Below are positions 29,127 through 37,861 of a stretch of 64,000 nt of DNA, piece by piece. Each line of letters begins with the position of its first letter. Within the stretch, counting starts at the first letter, position 1. The position numbers were made by a program, and so were the translations under genes. The stretch is from positions 3,844,001-3,908,000 of the forward strand of contig NZ_CP119520.1 of the NCBI RefSeq assembly GCF_029223865.1, read 5' to 3'. The DNA is from Telluria mixta (GTDB lineage Bacteria; Pseudomonadota; Gammaproteobacteria; Burkholderiales; Burkholderiaceae_D). The notes beneath the pieces are model-generated. The model was given only the letters and a program-made list of their open reading frames with translations. It was not told the origin of the DNA and searched no databases.

Positions 29127-29837
29127 ATGGCACGCACAGTCCAACTGAAGATTTACCGCTACGATCCGGACAAGGATTCGAAGCCCTATATGCAGGACGT
29201 CACCGTCCAGCTGAAAGACACCGACAAGATGCTGCTGGACGTCCTGCAGCGCATCAAGTCCGACGTCGACGACTCGCTGGCGCTGCGCCGCTCGTGCCGC
29301 GAAGGCGTGTGCGGTTCGGACGCGATGAACATCAACGGCAAGAACGGCCTGGCCTGCACGACGAACCTGAACGAGCTGACGCAGCCGATCGTGCTGCGTC
29401 CGCTGCCGGGCCTGCCGGTCATCCGCGACCTGATCGTGGACATGACCAACTTCTTCAAGCAGTACCACTCGATCAAGCCGTACCTGATCAACGAGTCGAT
29501 CCCGCCTGAAAAGGAGCGTCTGCAGTCGCCGGAAGAGCGCGAAGAGCTGGACGGCGTGTACGAGTGCATCCTGTGCGCGTGCTGCTCGACGTCGTGCCCG
29601 TCGTTCTGGTGGAACCCGGACAAGTTCGTGGGCCCGGCCGGGCTGCTGCAGGCGTACCGCTTCATCGCCGACTCGCGCGACGAGGCGACCAACGAGCGCC
29701 TGGACAACCTGGAAGACCCGTACCGCCTGTTCCGCTGCCACTCGATCATGAATTGCACGGACGTGTGCCCGAAGGGTTTGAACCCGAACAAGGCCATCGG
29801 CAAGATCAAGGAATTGCTGGTACGCCGCGCGATCTAA
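29127..29837 (+). CDS. sdhB: Succinate dehydrogenase iron-sulfur subunit
   Basis: This 236-residue subunit carries electrons from FAD to quinone through three Fe-S clusters. The [2Fe-2S] ligands are in [11 protein letters not shown] and LAC. The [4Fe-4S] and [3Fe-4S] ligands are in [13 protein letters not shown] and [17 protein letters not shown]. It follows sdhA after 15 nt. Confidence 0.97.
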   Translation: MARTVQLKIYRYDPDKDSKPYMQDVTVQLKDTDKMLLDVLQRIKSDVDDSLALRRSCREGVCGSDAMNINGKNGLACTTNLNELTQPIVLRPLPGLPVIRDLIVDMTNFFKQYHSIKPYLINESIPPEKERLQSPEEREELDGVYECILCACCSTSCPSFWWNPDKFVGPAGLLQAYRFIADSRDEATNERLDNLEDPYRLFRCHSIMNCTDVCPKGLNPNKAIGKIKELLVRRAI

Positions 29838-29874
29838 TCCCGGCTCATCGATACGTAACAGTAAAACTACCGTA

Positions 29875-29891
29875 CTGCCGGCTACCGGCAG
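29875..29891 (+). repeat. Hairpin between sdhB and sdhE
   Basis: CTGCCGG (29875-29881) and CCGGCAG (29885-29891) pair around CTA. No T-tract follows, so full termination is unlikely. It may be an RNA-processing or stabilising stem in the sdh transcript. Confidence 0.45.
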
Positions 29892-29927
29892 CCGGAGTAT
29901 AGTGTTGACCCAACAACGGACTCTAGT

Positions 29928-30194
29928 GTGAATACGCATCAATCCGACCCCGCCAACCGTGCCCGCCTGCGCTGGCGCGCCCGCCGTGGCCTGCTCGAGA
30001 ACGACCTGATCCTCACGCGCTTCCTGGATGCGCATGAAGAAACCTTGACGGACGAGGAAGTCGATGCGCTGACCCGTCTGCTGGACCTGGCGGATAACCC
30101 GCTGATGGACCTGCTGCTGGGGCGCGCCGAGCCCGAAGGCGAGGTCGACCTCCCGCATGTCCGCGCCCTGGTGGCGCGGCTGCGGCAAGCCTGA
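29928..30194 (+). CDS. sdhE: Succinate dehydrogenase assembly factor SdhE (FAD assembly factor)
   Basis: This 88-residue protein of the SdhE/SDHAF2 (YgfY) family helps attach FAD covalently to SdhA. The key motif R-G-x-x-E is present in RRGLLEND. LTDEEVDALTRLLDLADNPLMDLLLGR matches the helical-bundle end of the family. The start is GTG at 29928. It lies 90 nt after sdhB with a hairpin between, and 63 nt before gltA. Its place inside the sdh-gltA block supports the assignment. Confidence 0.9.
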   Translation: MNTHQSDPANRARLRWRARRGLLENDLILTRFLDAHEETLTDEEVDALTRLLDLADNPLMDLLLGRAEPEGEVDLPHVRALVARLRQA

Positions 30195-30257
30195 GCGAAA
30201 CCGGAAGATTTCGTTTTATTTTGTCTTGTAGACTCACCTCCCAAAGAAGGAAGTGCC

Positions 30258-31559
30258 ATGAACATCTCTGATACCAAAGCCACCCTGTCGTTCTCGGACG
30301 GCAGCCCATCGGTAGACATGCCGATCTACAAAGGCACGATCGGCCCGGACGTCGTCGACATCCGCAAGCTGTACGGCCAGACCGGCAAGTTCACCTATGA
30401 CCCTGGCTTCATGTCGACCGCCGCCTGCCAGTCGGCCATCACCTACATCGATGGCGACAAGGGCGAGCTGCTGTACCGCGGCTACCCGATCGAGCAGCTG
30501 GCCGTCAACTGCGACTTCCTGGAGACCTGCTACCTGCTGCTGAACGGCGAACTGCCGAACGCCGCAGAAAAGGAAAAATTCGTCAGCACCGTGACCAAGC
30601 ACACGATGGTCCACGAGCAGATGCAATTCTTCTTCCGCGGCTTCCGTCGCGACGCGCACCCGATGTCGGTGCTGGTCGGTACCGTCGGCGCGCTGGCGTC
30701 GTTCTACCACGACTCGCTGGACATCAACGATGCCAAGCAGCGCGAGATCTCGGCCATCCGCCTGATCGCCAAGCTGCCGACCCTGGTCGCCATGGCATAC
30801 AAGTACTCGATCGGCCAGCCGTTCGTGTACCCGCGCAACGACCTGTCGTACAGCGCAAACTTCATGCGCATGATGTTCGGTAACCCGTGCGAAGAGTACA
30901 AGGTCAACGACGTCCTCGTCCGCGCCCTGGACCGCATCCTGATCCTGCACGCCGACCACGAGCAGAACGCGTCGACCTCGACCGTCCGTCTGGCCGGTTC
31001 GTCGGGCGCCAACCCGTTCGCGTGTATCGCAGCCGGTATCGCCTGCCTGTGGGGCCCGGCACACGGCGGCGCGAACGAAGCCGCACTGAACATGCTGAAG
31101 GAAATCGGCAGCGTCGAGAACATCCCTGGCTTCATCGAGAAGGTCAAGGACAAGAACTCGGGCGTGAAGCTGATGGGCTTCGGTCACCGCGTGTACAAGA
31201 ACTTCGACCCGCGCGCCAAGCTGATGCGTGAAACCTGCCACGAAGTGCTGAACGAACTGGGCCTGCAGGACGACCCGCTGTTCAAGCTGGCGATGGAACT
31301 GGAAAAGATCGCCCTGAACGACGAATACTTCGTGTCGCGCAAGCTGTACCCGAACGTCGACTTCTACTCGGGCATCGTGCAGTCGGCCCTGGGCATCCCG
31401 GTCTCGCTGTTCACCGGTATCTTCGCGATGGCCCGTACCATCGGCTGGATCGCCCAGTGGAACGAGATGATCGCCGATCCGGAACAGAAGATCGGCCGTC
31501 CGCGCCAGCTGTTCGTTGGCTCGCCGCGCCGCGACGTGCCGACCATCGACAAGCGTTAA
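30258..31559 (+). CDS. gltA: Citrate synthase (type II)
   Basis: This 433-residue enzyme condenses acetyl-CoA with oxaloacetate at the entry to the TCA cycle. Catalytic residues are in [17 protein letters not shown] (His), [17 protein letters not shown] (His) and [15 protein letters not shown] (Asp). [27 protein letters not shown] is the family signature. The N-terminal beta domain of about 50 residues is that of the NADH-sensitive hexameric type. It is followed by a strong terminator. AAAGAAGGAAGTGCC gives the ribosome site. Confidence 0.97.
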   Translation: MNISDTKATLSFSDGSPSVDMPIYKGTIGPDVVDIRKLYGQTGKFTYDPGFMSTAACQSAITYIDGDKGELLYRGYPIEQLAVNCDFLETCYLLLNGELPNAAEKEKFVSTVTKHTMVHEQMQFFFRGFRRDAHPMSVLVGTVGALASFYHDSLDINDAKQREISAIRLIAKLPTLVAMAYKYSIGQPFVYPRNDLSYSANFMRMMFGNPCEEYKVNDVLVRALDRILILHADHEQNASTSTVRLAGSSGANPFACIAAGIACLWGPAHGGANEAALNMLKEIGSVENIPGFIEKVKDKNSGVKLMGFGHRVYKNFDPRAKLMRETCHEVLNELGLQDDPLFKLAMELEKIALNDEYFVSRKLYPNVDFYSGIVQSALGIPVSLFTGIFAMARTIGWIAQWNEMIADPEQKIGRPRQLFVGSPRRDVPTIDKR

Positions 31560-31579
31560 ACCGCTTCGTCGTTGGACAG

Positions 31580-31608
31580 AAAGCGAGCCTGCGGGCTCGC
31601 TTTTTTTT
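31580..31608 (+). terminator. Rho-independent terminator of gltA
   Basis: AAAGCGAGCC (31580-31589) pairs with GGCTCGCTTT (31594-31603) around a 4-nt loop and runs into eight Ts. Confidence 0.95.
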
Positions 31609-31669
31609 GCTTTACACCGGCCGCGCGATTGCGCACCCATGCGGCCGTTCAGCGCCTTGTTGGACTTGC

Positions 31670-31972
31670 TCAGCCCGGCAGCTTTGCCGCAAGAACGTCA
31701 ACCTTTTCGATGGACGGCGGCTGGGCAAATAGCTCACCCGCTTTTTCCATGAGCGCGGCTGCGACCGCGCCGGAAAGATGAGCCTGCCTTCCAGCCTCAT
31801 CCGGAAACGCGTCAAAGATGCCAAAGGTTGACGGCCCCAGGCGGATGCCGAACCAGGCTGTGGTAGCGGGTTCTGCTTGAACGAGGGAAAGACCACTTAA
31901 CAGAAAGTTCTCTACGTCTTTCTCCTTACCCGGCTTGGCTTCCAGACGAACGAATAACGCGAGTTTGACCAT
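31670..31972 (-). CDS. Antibiotic biosynthesis monooxygenase (ABM) domain protein
   Basis: This 100-residue ferredoxin-like protein starts MVKLALFVRLEAKPGKEKDVENFL, the standard ABM/YgiN start. GLSLVQAEPATTAWFGIRLG, FDAFPDEAGRQAHLSGAVAAAL and a final beta strand with KVDVLAAKLPG follow. Members are small dimers that act as quinol or aromatic monooxygenases, or have no known activity. It is a single gene, convergent with gltA. Confidence 0.85.
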   Translation of the reverse strand: MVKLALFVRLEAKPGKEKDVENFLLSGLSLVQAEPATTAWFGIRLGPSTFGIFDAFPDEAGRQAHLSGAVAAALMEKAGELFAQPPSIEKVDVLAAKLPG

Positions 31973-32338
31973 GACCTATCTCCTGTGGTTAAACAGACAT
32001 GACTTCACCGGACCGCCACGCATTGCGGCGCAACCGCTTGATTCACGTGGCCAAGGGCAGTCTACCCGAAGGACCGATATCGACCCGTTCGCATTCCATC
32101 GAAGACTCGGCACGGCGACGAACGGCGACTCGGTGTTGTCGCGCCGGTTGCCGGCACGCATCAGCAATCGCTACAGTAAAACTTTTATGTCGATTTTGGC
32201 CGCTCTCAGCCGTTCGAGTCAGCTTGGCAGCTCGCCGAGCCAAAATAATGCTCGCCGGTTATCGAACGTCGGGGCATTTGCATTCACGGTACTGTATGTC
32301 CTCACTGCGATCTGCCAAGTTAACTCACAAGGGAGGGC
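31973..32338. other. 366-nt intergenic region without a supported gene
   Basis: Open frames here have no ribosome site and no recognisable product. Base composition is closer to neutral than the flanking genes. The region should hold the promoters of the divergent ABM and PfpI-like genes, but I see no clear sigma-70 pair. A weak dyad TTGGC...GCC...GCCAA lies near 32225-32245. Confidence 0.5.
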
Positions 32339-33088
32339 ATGATGAATGGACGTAAGAAACTGGCTGGACAGCGTATTGCCGTGCTGGCGACGGATGGCTT
32401 CGAACAGGTCGAACTGAGTGTGCCGGTCACCGCGCTGAAGGCGGCAGGGGCGCAGGTCGACATCGTCTCGCTGCACGGCGGCACCATCCGTGGCGTCAAC
32501 CTGAACAAGCCGGCCAGGCGGGTCGACGTCGACAGGACGATCGAAGAGGCGAGGGTCAGCGATTACGACGGGCTCCTGATTCCCGGAGGCTTCATCAACC
32601 CGGATTTGCTGCGCCAGTCCGCCATGGCGCGCGACTGGGTGCGCGAGTTCGACCACCAGGGCAAACCGATCGCGACCCTGTGCCACGGACCATGGTTGCT
32701 TGCGTCGACCGGGCTGGCGGAAGGGCGCGCGCTCACCTCATGGCCCGGCGTGCGCGACGACATGGTCAACGCCGGGGCGACATGGCTCGACCAGGAAGTG
32801 GTGCGTGACGGTAACTGGCTGACCAGCCGCGGTCCGCAGGACATGGTGCCCTTCGTGCGCGAGATGATCCAGCTGTATGCCGGCGGTCCGGCCGGCAACG
32901 GCGCGCTGACGCGTCGGCATTCGGACCCGCAGCGCGAGCGCCCGGCGGCCTGGGCGACCACCGCAATTCGTCTGATGCCTCACATGTCGATGGGCACCGT
33001 GCTCGGTATTGCGCTGATCGGCGGCGGGTTGTACGCGGCGAGGCGCGCCGGCGCCGGGACGGGGCGGCAAGGGATGGCGGCGCGCTGA
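32339..33088 (+). CDS. DJ-1/PfpI family protein with C-terminal membrane tail
   Basis: The first 190 residues are a class I glutamine-amidotransferase-like fold of the PfpI/YhbO type. It has IAVLATDGFEQVEL with the conserved Glu, LLIPGGFINPD, and the nucleophile elbow ATLCHGPW with C115 and H116. Relatives act as stress-related glyoxalase/deglycase or protease-like proteins. Unusually, a 60-residue tail follows. It contains a polar linker (RRHSDPQRERPAA) and a hydrophobic helix, MSMGTVLGIALIGGGLYAA, ending in Arg/Gly. The tail would anchor the domain to the inner membrane. GGGAGGG lies 1 nt before ATG 32339 and 4 nt before ATG 32342, so the second ATG may be the real start. Confidence 0.82.
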   Translation: MMNGRKKLAGQRIAVLATDGFEQVELSVPVTALKAAGAQVDIVSLHGGTIRGVNLNKPARRVDVDRTIEEARVSDYDGLLIPGGFINPDLLRQSAMARDWVREFDHQGKPIATLCHGPWLLASTGLAEGRALTSWPGVRDDMVNAGATWLDQEVVRDGNWLTSRGPQDMVPFVREMIQLYAGGPAGNGALTRRHSDPQRERPAAWATTAIRLMPHMSMGTVLGIALIGGGLYAARRAGAGTGRQGMAAR

Positions 33089-33131
33089 GGCGGTGCCTGG
33101 GCGGCAGCGCCAATGCCGCCTGCGCAATGAA

Positions 33132-33161
33132 AAAGGCCGCCGGATCGCCCCGGCGGCCTTT
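33132..33161. terminator. Bidirectional terminator between the PfpI-like and DUF3297 genes
   Basis: AAAGGCCGCCGG (33132-33143) and CCGGCGGCCTTT (33150-33161) form a perfect 12-bp stem with a 6-nt loop between two converging genes. Confidence 0.85.
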
Positions 33162-33186
33162 GCATTGCGACCTTATCGGTGAATGA

Positions 33187-33438
33187 TCAGACAGCGTAAT
33201 ACGCCTCGACCGTACCTTTCAGCTTGATCAGCATCGGACGGCCCTTGCGGTCCAGGGTCTTGCCCGCGGCGACCTTGATCCAGCCTTCGCTCAGGCAATA
33301 TTCCTCGACGTCCGTGCGGTCCTTGCCGTTGAAACGGATGCCGACCGGGTGCTTGAAGACTTCCGCGTTGTGGTGCGGGCTCTTCGGGTCGATGGACAGG
33401 CGGTCGGGCAGGGGTGGGAGTTGGGTAGTATCGTTCAT
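33187..33438 (-). CDS. DUF3297 family protein
   Basis: This 83-residue protein begins MNDTTQLPPLPDRLSIDPKSPHHN. It continues VGIRFNGKDRTDVEEYCLSEGWIKVAAGKTLDRKGRPMLIKLKGTVEAYY. It matches what I know as DUF3297, a small family in proteobacteria with no known function. It is soluble, with no signal peptide. The start at 33438 is chosen because the in-frame extension to 33513 runs into the divergent gene's leader. Confidence 0.82.
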   Translation of the reverse strand: MNDTTQLPPLPDRLSIDPKSPHHNAEVFKHPVGIRFNGKDRTDVEEYCLSEGWIKVAAGKTLDRKGRPMLIKLKGTVEAYYAV

Positions 33439-33553
33439 GGCCAGAATTATCCACGATTCCGTGCGCATGCGCGAGCGCCGCATGAACCGTCCCGGTGGAC
33501 GGAGTGGCAACATTTCGCTATCCTCGTCCGACTGTCAATTCGATTTACGTCAC

Positions 33554-34531
33554 ATGGAACAACTTTCGGGCAATATCTACCGGATCCCCCGGCGCTTCAA
33601 CTGGCCCTTCGTCATCGGCGGCTTCGCGTTTCTTTCCCTCGCGATCATGCTCTGGCGCTGGGGCGGCACCGTCGAGGATTCGCTCGCCTATTTCGACACC
33701 GCCCGCTGGGTGCGCGGCGAGATCCCGCTGCAGGACTTGCGCGCGCCGTTCCCGTATCGCCTCGCCGTCCCGGCCCTCGCGGCCTTGCTGCCCGGCGACA
33801 TCCACAATACGTTTGCCGCGCTTAACTGGATCTTCGTCACCGCGACGGCCTGCCTGGCGACGGCGACCGTGCGCCGCATGGGCTTCGGCACCCAGCGGGC
33901 GCTGGCGGCGGGGCTGCTCGTCGTGCTGTCGTTGCCGACGTTCTGGTATGCGCCTTATCTGCTCGTCGATCCCGGTGCCCTCTGCATGCGCATGCTGTTC
34001 GTGTTCGCCGTGCTGACGGGGCAGCCGCGCCTCGCGCTGGCGGCCGGCCTCGCGGCGACGGCGATCCGCGAAGAAAACATCCTGCTGCTGGGCTGGCTGC
34101 TCGTGATGCGCCAGGTCGCGGTCCCGCACGCGCTGGCCGCGCTCGCTGCGGCGGCCGGCTGGCTCGTCGTCGTGCGCTGGTGGCTCATTCCCGGCCTGCC
34201 GCATTACGTCTGGGCACCGAACCTCGGCACCGTGCGCGCGCTGCTGGACGATACGCGCGGCCTGCTGTCGCTCATCGGCTGCGCCGGCGTCGTGCTGCCG
34301 CTCGCGCTGGCCGGCATGCGCCGCGCGCCGCCACGGCTCGCGCCATTGAAAAGCCTGCTCGTGCTGATGGCGTTGCCGCCACTGTACGCGGCGCTGAGCG
34401 TGCGCGTCGAAGGGCGCATCGTGTGGAACCTGTATCCGTTCCTGATCCCGTTCGCCGTCGCGCTGGGCCTGCCGCAGCGGGTGGAGACGGCGTCCGACGT
34501 GCGACCCCTCAAGACGTCGCGCCGCGCCTGA
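33554..34531 (+). CDS. Polytopic inner-membrane protein of unknown function
   Basis: This 325-residue protein has about eight hydrophobic helices, beginning WPFVIGGFAFLSLAIMLW. The N-terminal part has EDSLAYFDTARWVRGEIPLQDLRAPFPYRLAVPALAALLP. That pattern (acidic residue, Arg and Pro-rich loop after the first helix) resembles membrane glycosyltransferase or DUF2029-like proteins, but I cannot place it in a family. ATG 33554 is chosen for its position right before the first helix; a long upstream extension in the same frame overlaps the DUF3297 gene. It is followed after 26 nt by the SnoaL-like gene. Confidence 0.65.
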   Translation: MEQLSGNIYRIPRRFNWPFVIGGFAFLSLAIMLWRWGGTVEDSLAYFDTARWVRGEIPLQDLRAPFPYRLAVPALAALLPGDIHNTFAALNWIFVTATACLATATVRRMGFGTQRALAAGLLVVLSLPTFWYAPYLLVDPGALCMRMLFVFAVLTGQPRLALAAGLAATAIREENILLLGWLLVMRQVAVPHALAALAAAAGWLVVVRWWLIPGLPHYVWAPNLGTVRALLDDTRGLLSLIGCAGVVLPLALAGMRRAPPRLAPLKSLLVLMALPPLYAALSVRVEGRIVWNLYPFLIPFAVALGLPQRVETASDVRPLKTSRRA

Positions 34532-34557
34532 TCACTTACTCCAGCAAGGACCCAAGC

Positions 34558-35040
34558 ATGAAATCGTTCATCCTCGCGTGCTGCCTGTTCGTGGCCGGAC
34601 TGGCGCACGCCGCCGGCGTCGATCCGGCCCTCGTCCAGCAGGTCAATGCGTTCGTCGACGGCTGGCATGACGATGCCGCGCACGCGCGCATGCGCTACTT
34701 CGACAAGATGGCGCCGGACGGCGTCTACATCGGCACGGACCGCACCGAGCTGTGGCAGCGCGACGCGTTCCGCGAATGGGGCCGCAAGTACTTCGAGGGC
34801 AAGCAGGCTGCGTGGGTCTTTCATCCGACGCGGCGCAATGTCTACGCGACGGCGGACGGTTCCCTGATCTGGTTCGACGAATTGCTCGACACGGAAAACA
34901 TGGGCCATTGCATGGCCAGTGGCGTCATCCGCAGGACGCCGGCCGGGTTCGAGATCGTGCATTACCAGCTGTCGCTGGCGGTGCCGAACGAGGTGGCGAA
35001 GAAGGTGATCGAGGTCGTAAAAGTAGCCGAGTCAAAATAA
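34558..35040 (+). CDS. Exported SnoaL/NTF2-like protein
   Basis: This 160-residue protein has a signal peptide (MKSFILACCLFVAGLAHA) and a cone-shaped NTF2/SnoaL-like domain: VNAFVDGWHDDAAHARMRYFDKMAPDGVYIGTDRTELWQRDAFREWGRKYF, then SLIWFDELLDTENMGHCMASGVIRRTPAGFEIVHYQLSLAVPN. The family includes small periplasmic or secreted proteins with nuclear-transport-factor fold and varied activities. An AAGGA site lies 8 nt upstream. Its 3' end overlaps that of the converging SRAP gene by 9 nt. Confidence 0.75.
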   Translation: MKSFILACCLFVAGLAHAAGVDPALVQQVNAFVDGWHDDAAHARMRYFDKMAPDGVYIGTDRTELWQRDAFREWGRKYFEGKQAAWVFHPTRRNVYATADGSLIWFDELLDTENMGHCMASGVIRRTPAGFEIVHYQLSLAVPNEVAKKVIEVVKVAESK

Positions 35041-35727
35041 CTCGAGGTTCTGCGGCGCGGATGGCGGTGTTTTCTTCGCCGCAGGCGCCTTCGGGGCCGC
35101 CCAGGTTTTCATTTCTTCCGCCGGATAGGGCCGCAGGAAGCTGCGCGCCAGCTCCGGATCGCGGCAGTGCAGCCAAGAGTCGACCTCGTTCGGCGGCAGC
35201 ACGACGAGCGCGCGCTTTTCGTCGTCCGGCTTGTGGAAGCGCCGCATCAGCGGGTGGTCGTCCGCATTGATCGTGATCTGCGTGAACGACGCGGCGATCG
35301 TGCCGTCGGCCTCCGACCATTCGCGCCACAGGCCCGCGACGAAGAATACGCTGTCGTCCTGCATGCCGATGCCGAAGCGTTCGGCGCGGCCGCTTTCGTA
35401 GTTGGGTTCATAAAAGCAGGTCATCGGCACGGCGCACAACTGGGCGCGCCGCCAGGCCGGGGCGAACGAACGCTTTTCGCCCAGCGATTCCGCGCGCGCG
35501 TTCATCGTGTCGAACGGTTTCACGCCCGCGGGGATGTGGCGGCGCGGGACCATTCCGTAGCTCGCCAGCTGCAACATGCGTTCGCCGCCCGCGCCCGCCC
35601 GTACGATGGGTGCGGTGTAATCCTTCCACGTTTCGCTGGGCCAGTCCCAGTCGCGGTACAGGTCGACGAGGGTGCCGAGCACCATGTCGAGTTGTTCGGG
35701 CAGCGGAGGGCGGTAGTTGACGCACAT
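35032..35727 (-). CDS. SOS response-associated peptidase (SRAP, YedK/HMCES family)
   Basis: This 231-residue protein begins MCVNYRPP. After Met removal the catalytic Cys2 becomes the N-terminus and forms a covalent link with abasic sites in single-stranded DNA. Other conserved parts are present: NARAES (Asn and Glu near the active site), MTCFYEP, GLWREW, FTQITINADDHPLMRRFHK with the conserved His, and RALVVLP. The start at 35727 is required by Cys2; an extension to 35745 would bury it. It is a single gene protecting abasic sites during replication. Confidence 0.92.
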   Translation of the reverse strand: MCVNYRPPLPEQLDMVLGTLVDLYRDWDWPSETWKDYTAPIVRAGAGGERMLQLASYGMVPRRHIPAGVKPFDTMNARAESLGEKRSFAPAWRRAQLCAVPMTCFYEPNYESGRAERFGIGMQDDSVFFVAGLWREWSEADGTIAASFTQITINADDHPLMRRFHKPDDEKRALVVLPPNEVDSWLHCRDPELARSFLRPYPAEEMKTWAAPKAPAAKKTPPSAPQNLELF

Positions 35728-35752
35728 GGCGCTAGTTTGACACAAAACGCCT

Positions 35753-37861
35753 TTAGAAGCGGTAGCGCGCGCTCACCAGCACCGTGCGCGGCTCGCCCGG
35801 CATGTTGTAGTCGTTGGCGCCGCTGTGCGCGGACACGAAATAGGTCCGGTTCAGCAGGTTCCGCACCGTGACCGTCACGTCGACCTTGCCGCTGTCGTAA
35901 CCGGCGCCCAACTGCAGCACGCCGTAGCCCGGCAGGGTCGTCAGGTCGTCCGGTGACGCATAGCGGCTCGACTCCGCGCGGCCGCCGGCGGCGACCCAGA
36001 AGTGGCCGTCCAGGCGGTGCTTGATCCACGCGTTGAACGTGTGGCGCGGCGTGAGCGCGGCCGTGTTGCCCTCGAACGGCTTGCCGGCGGACGTCAGTTC
36101 CGTCGAGTCCTCGATCTTGCCGCGCATGTTCGCGTAGCCGGCGATCGCATCCCAGCCCGGTGCGATCTCGCCCATGAAGCTCAGTTCCAGGCCGCGCGTG
36201 CGCTGGCGGCCGACCGGCAGCGAGAAATTCGTGTTGGCCGGATCGGCGACCTGGATGTTCGACTGCGTCATGTCGAACAGCGCGGCCGTCAGGCTCGAAC
36301 GCGCCGTCAGGTCGAGCTTCACGCCCGCTTCCTTGTTGACGGTCTGCGTCGGCTTCAGGGTGTCGCTGTTGGCGCGAAACACGAACGAATCCGCGATGGG
36401 CTGGAACGAGCGGTTCCACGACGCGTAGACGGCCACGCGGTTCGTCGGCTGGTACACGGCGCCGAGGCGCGGCGACCACGTATCGTCCGTGCGGCGCAGG
36501 TCGACGTTCTTCGCCGTGCGGTCGTCGCGGTCCTGCTTCAGGTGGTCGTAGCGCACGCCGGCCAGGACTTTCCATTCGGGCGTCAGCGCCACGAGGTCCT
36601 GCAGATACAGGGCGGCGATGTCGACGCGGTTCCTGTTGTCCGCGCCGGGCGTGACGCTGTCCGGCAGCACCGGCAGGTCGACGAGCACCGGGTCGAACAG
36701 GTTGTACGTCGCCACGTTGTTGCGCGAACGGAGTACCTCGCGCTTGTTCTGGCGGCCGAGTTCCACACCGTACAGCAGCTTGTGGTTCGTCGTGCCCCAG
36801 TCGACGGTCTGGGCGAGTTCGTTCTGCAGGTAGCGGCCGTCCTCGTCGCGCAGGCGGTGGCTCTGGCCGATGGCGACGGTCGGGTCGGCGCCGTCCTTGA
36901 TGGTACCGATCGACGTGTAGTTGCGGTCGAGCGCGTAATCGTAGGCGCGCAACACCGTGTGCAGTTTCAGGTCCGCGGTGAATGCGTGGTCGAGCGTCGC
37001 GGTGGCGCTTTTCACGTCGCTCTGCACGAATGCGCGCGCGGTGGCGTTCGCGGCGCCGAAATAGGTGTCGACCGGCACGTCGACGGGGCGGCCGTGGTAG
37101 CTGGGCACGCCCTGGTCGGCCAGGCGCTTGTCGTGCAGGTAGTCGGCCTGCAAGGTCAAGGTCGTGCCGGGACGCAGCTTGAACGTGGCCGACGGGGCGA
37201 GCGCCTGGCGGCGCAGGAAGTAGCGGTCGCGGAAGCCGGTCGAGTCTTCGACGGCGCCCGTCAGGCGGAACAGCGCGTCCTTGTCGGCGGTCGTCGTCCC
37301 GAGGTCGAATTCGCCGCGGCGCTGTCCGCGCGAGCCGAGCGCGATGCCCGCTTCGAGCAGGGCATTCTCGAGCGGCTTCTTCGTCACGCGGTTGACGAGG
37401 CCACCGGCCGAACCGCGCCCGTACAGCACGGAGGCCGGCCCCTTCAGCACTTCGACGCGCTCGACATTGGAGAGGTCGCGGAAGTACAGGGCGTCGTCGC
37501 GCACGCCGTCCACGAACTGGTCGCTGATGCCGGAGAAGCCGCGGATCGTCACCTGGTCGCGCTGGCCGTCGCCGACGGAAAAGGAGAGGCCCGGCACGTT
37601 CTGCAGCGCGTCCTGCAGCGACAGCGCGTTCTGGTCGTGCAGCACGACGGCCGGCACCACGTTGACGGTCTGCGGGATGTCGCGCAGCGGCACGTTGATC
37701 TTGGTGGCGGTGTTCGTCTCGGTGACTTCGTACGAGCCGGTATCGATCTTCCTGTCGCGGATGACGACCTCCGGCATCGCCGGCTCTTCGGCGCGGACCG
37801 GTGTCCACACGCTGCAGGCGAGGGCGACGAGATAGGGGAGGGGGCGGAGTGCTTGTTTCAT
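35753..37861 (-). CDS. TonB-dependent siderophore receptor of the NIS cluster
   Basis: This 702-residue receptor has a signal peptide (MKQALRPLPYLVALACSVWTPVRAEE), a TonB-box-like stretch (PEVVIRD) and a plug domain (IPQTVNVVPAVVLHDQNALSLQDALQNVPGLSFSVGDGQRDQVTIRGFSGISDQFVDGVRDDALYFRDLSNVERVEVLKGPASVLYGRGSAGG in type). A barrel ending VSARYRF follows. The start ATG overlaps the exporter stop by 4 nt. As the last gene of a synthetase-exporter-receptor operon, it should import the ferric form of the siderophore made there. Confidence 0.92.
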   Translation of the reverse strand: MKQALRPLPYLVALACSVWTPVRAEEPAMPEVVIRDRKIDTGSYEVTETNTATKINVPLRDIPQTVNVVPAVVLHDQNALSLQDALQNVPGLSFSVGDGQRDQVTIRGFSGISDQFVDGVRDDALYFRDLSNVERVEVLKGPASVLYGRGSAGGLVNRVTKKPLENALLEAGIALGSRGQRRGEFDLGTTTADKDALFRLTGAVEDSTGFRDRYFLRRQALAPSATFKLRPGTTLTLQADYLHDKRLADQGVPSYHGRPVDVPVDTYFGAANATARAFVQSDVKSATATLDHAFTADLKLHTVLRAYDYALDRNYTSIGTIKDGADPTVAIGQSHRLRDEDGRYLQNELAQTVDWGTTNHKLLYGVELGRQNKREVLRSRNNVATYNLFDPVLVDLPVLPDSVTPGADNRNRVDIAALYLQDLVALTPEWKVLAGVRYDHLKQDRDDRTAKNVDLRRTDDTWSPRLGAVYQPTNRVAVYASWNRSFQPIADSFVFRANSDTLKPTQTVNKEAGVKLDLTARSSLTAALFDMTQSNIQVADPANTNFSLPVGRQRTRGLELSFMGEIAPGWDAIAGYANMRGKIEDSTELTSAGKPFEGNTAALTPRHTFNAWIKHRLDGHFWVAAGGRAESSRYASPDDLTTLPGYGVLQLGAGYDSGKVDVTVTVRNLLNRTYFVSAHSGANDYNMPGEPRTVLVSARYRF

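Noticed and set aside
27228..30188. 986-codon open frame antisense to sdhDABE
   Set aside because: It covers several real genes on the opposite strand and has no recognisable domain.
30222..30233. TGTCTTGTAGAC upstream of gltA as a second GntR site
   Set aside because: The half-site resembles TGTCTTATATAAGACA, but spacing and symmetry differ, so I do not call it an operator.
32000..32342. Small open frames in the gap before the PfpI-like gene
   Set aside because: No ribosome site, no conserved pattern, and several overlapping frames of equal quality.
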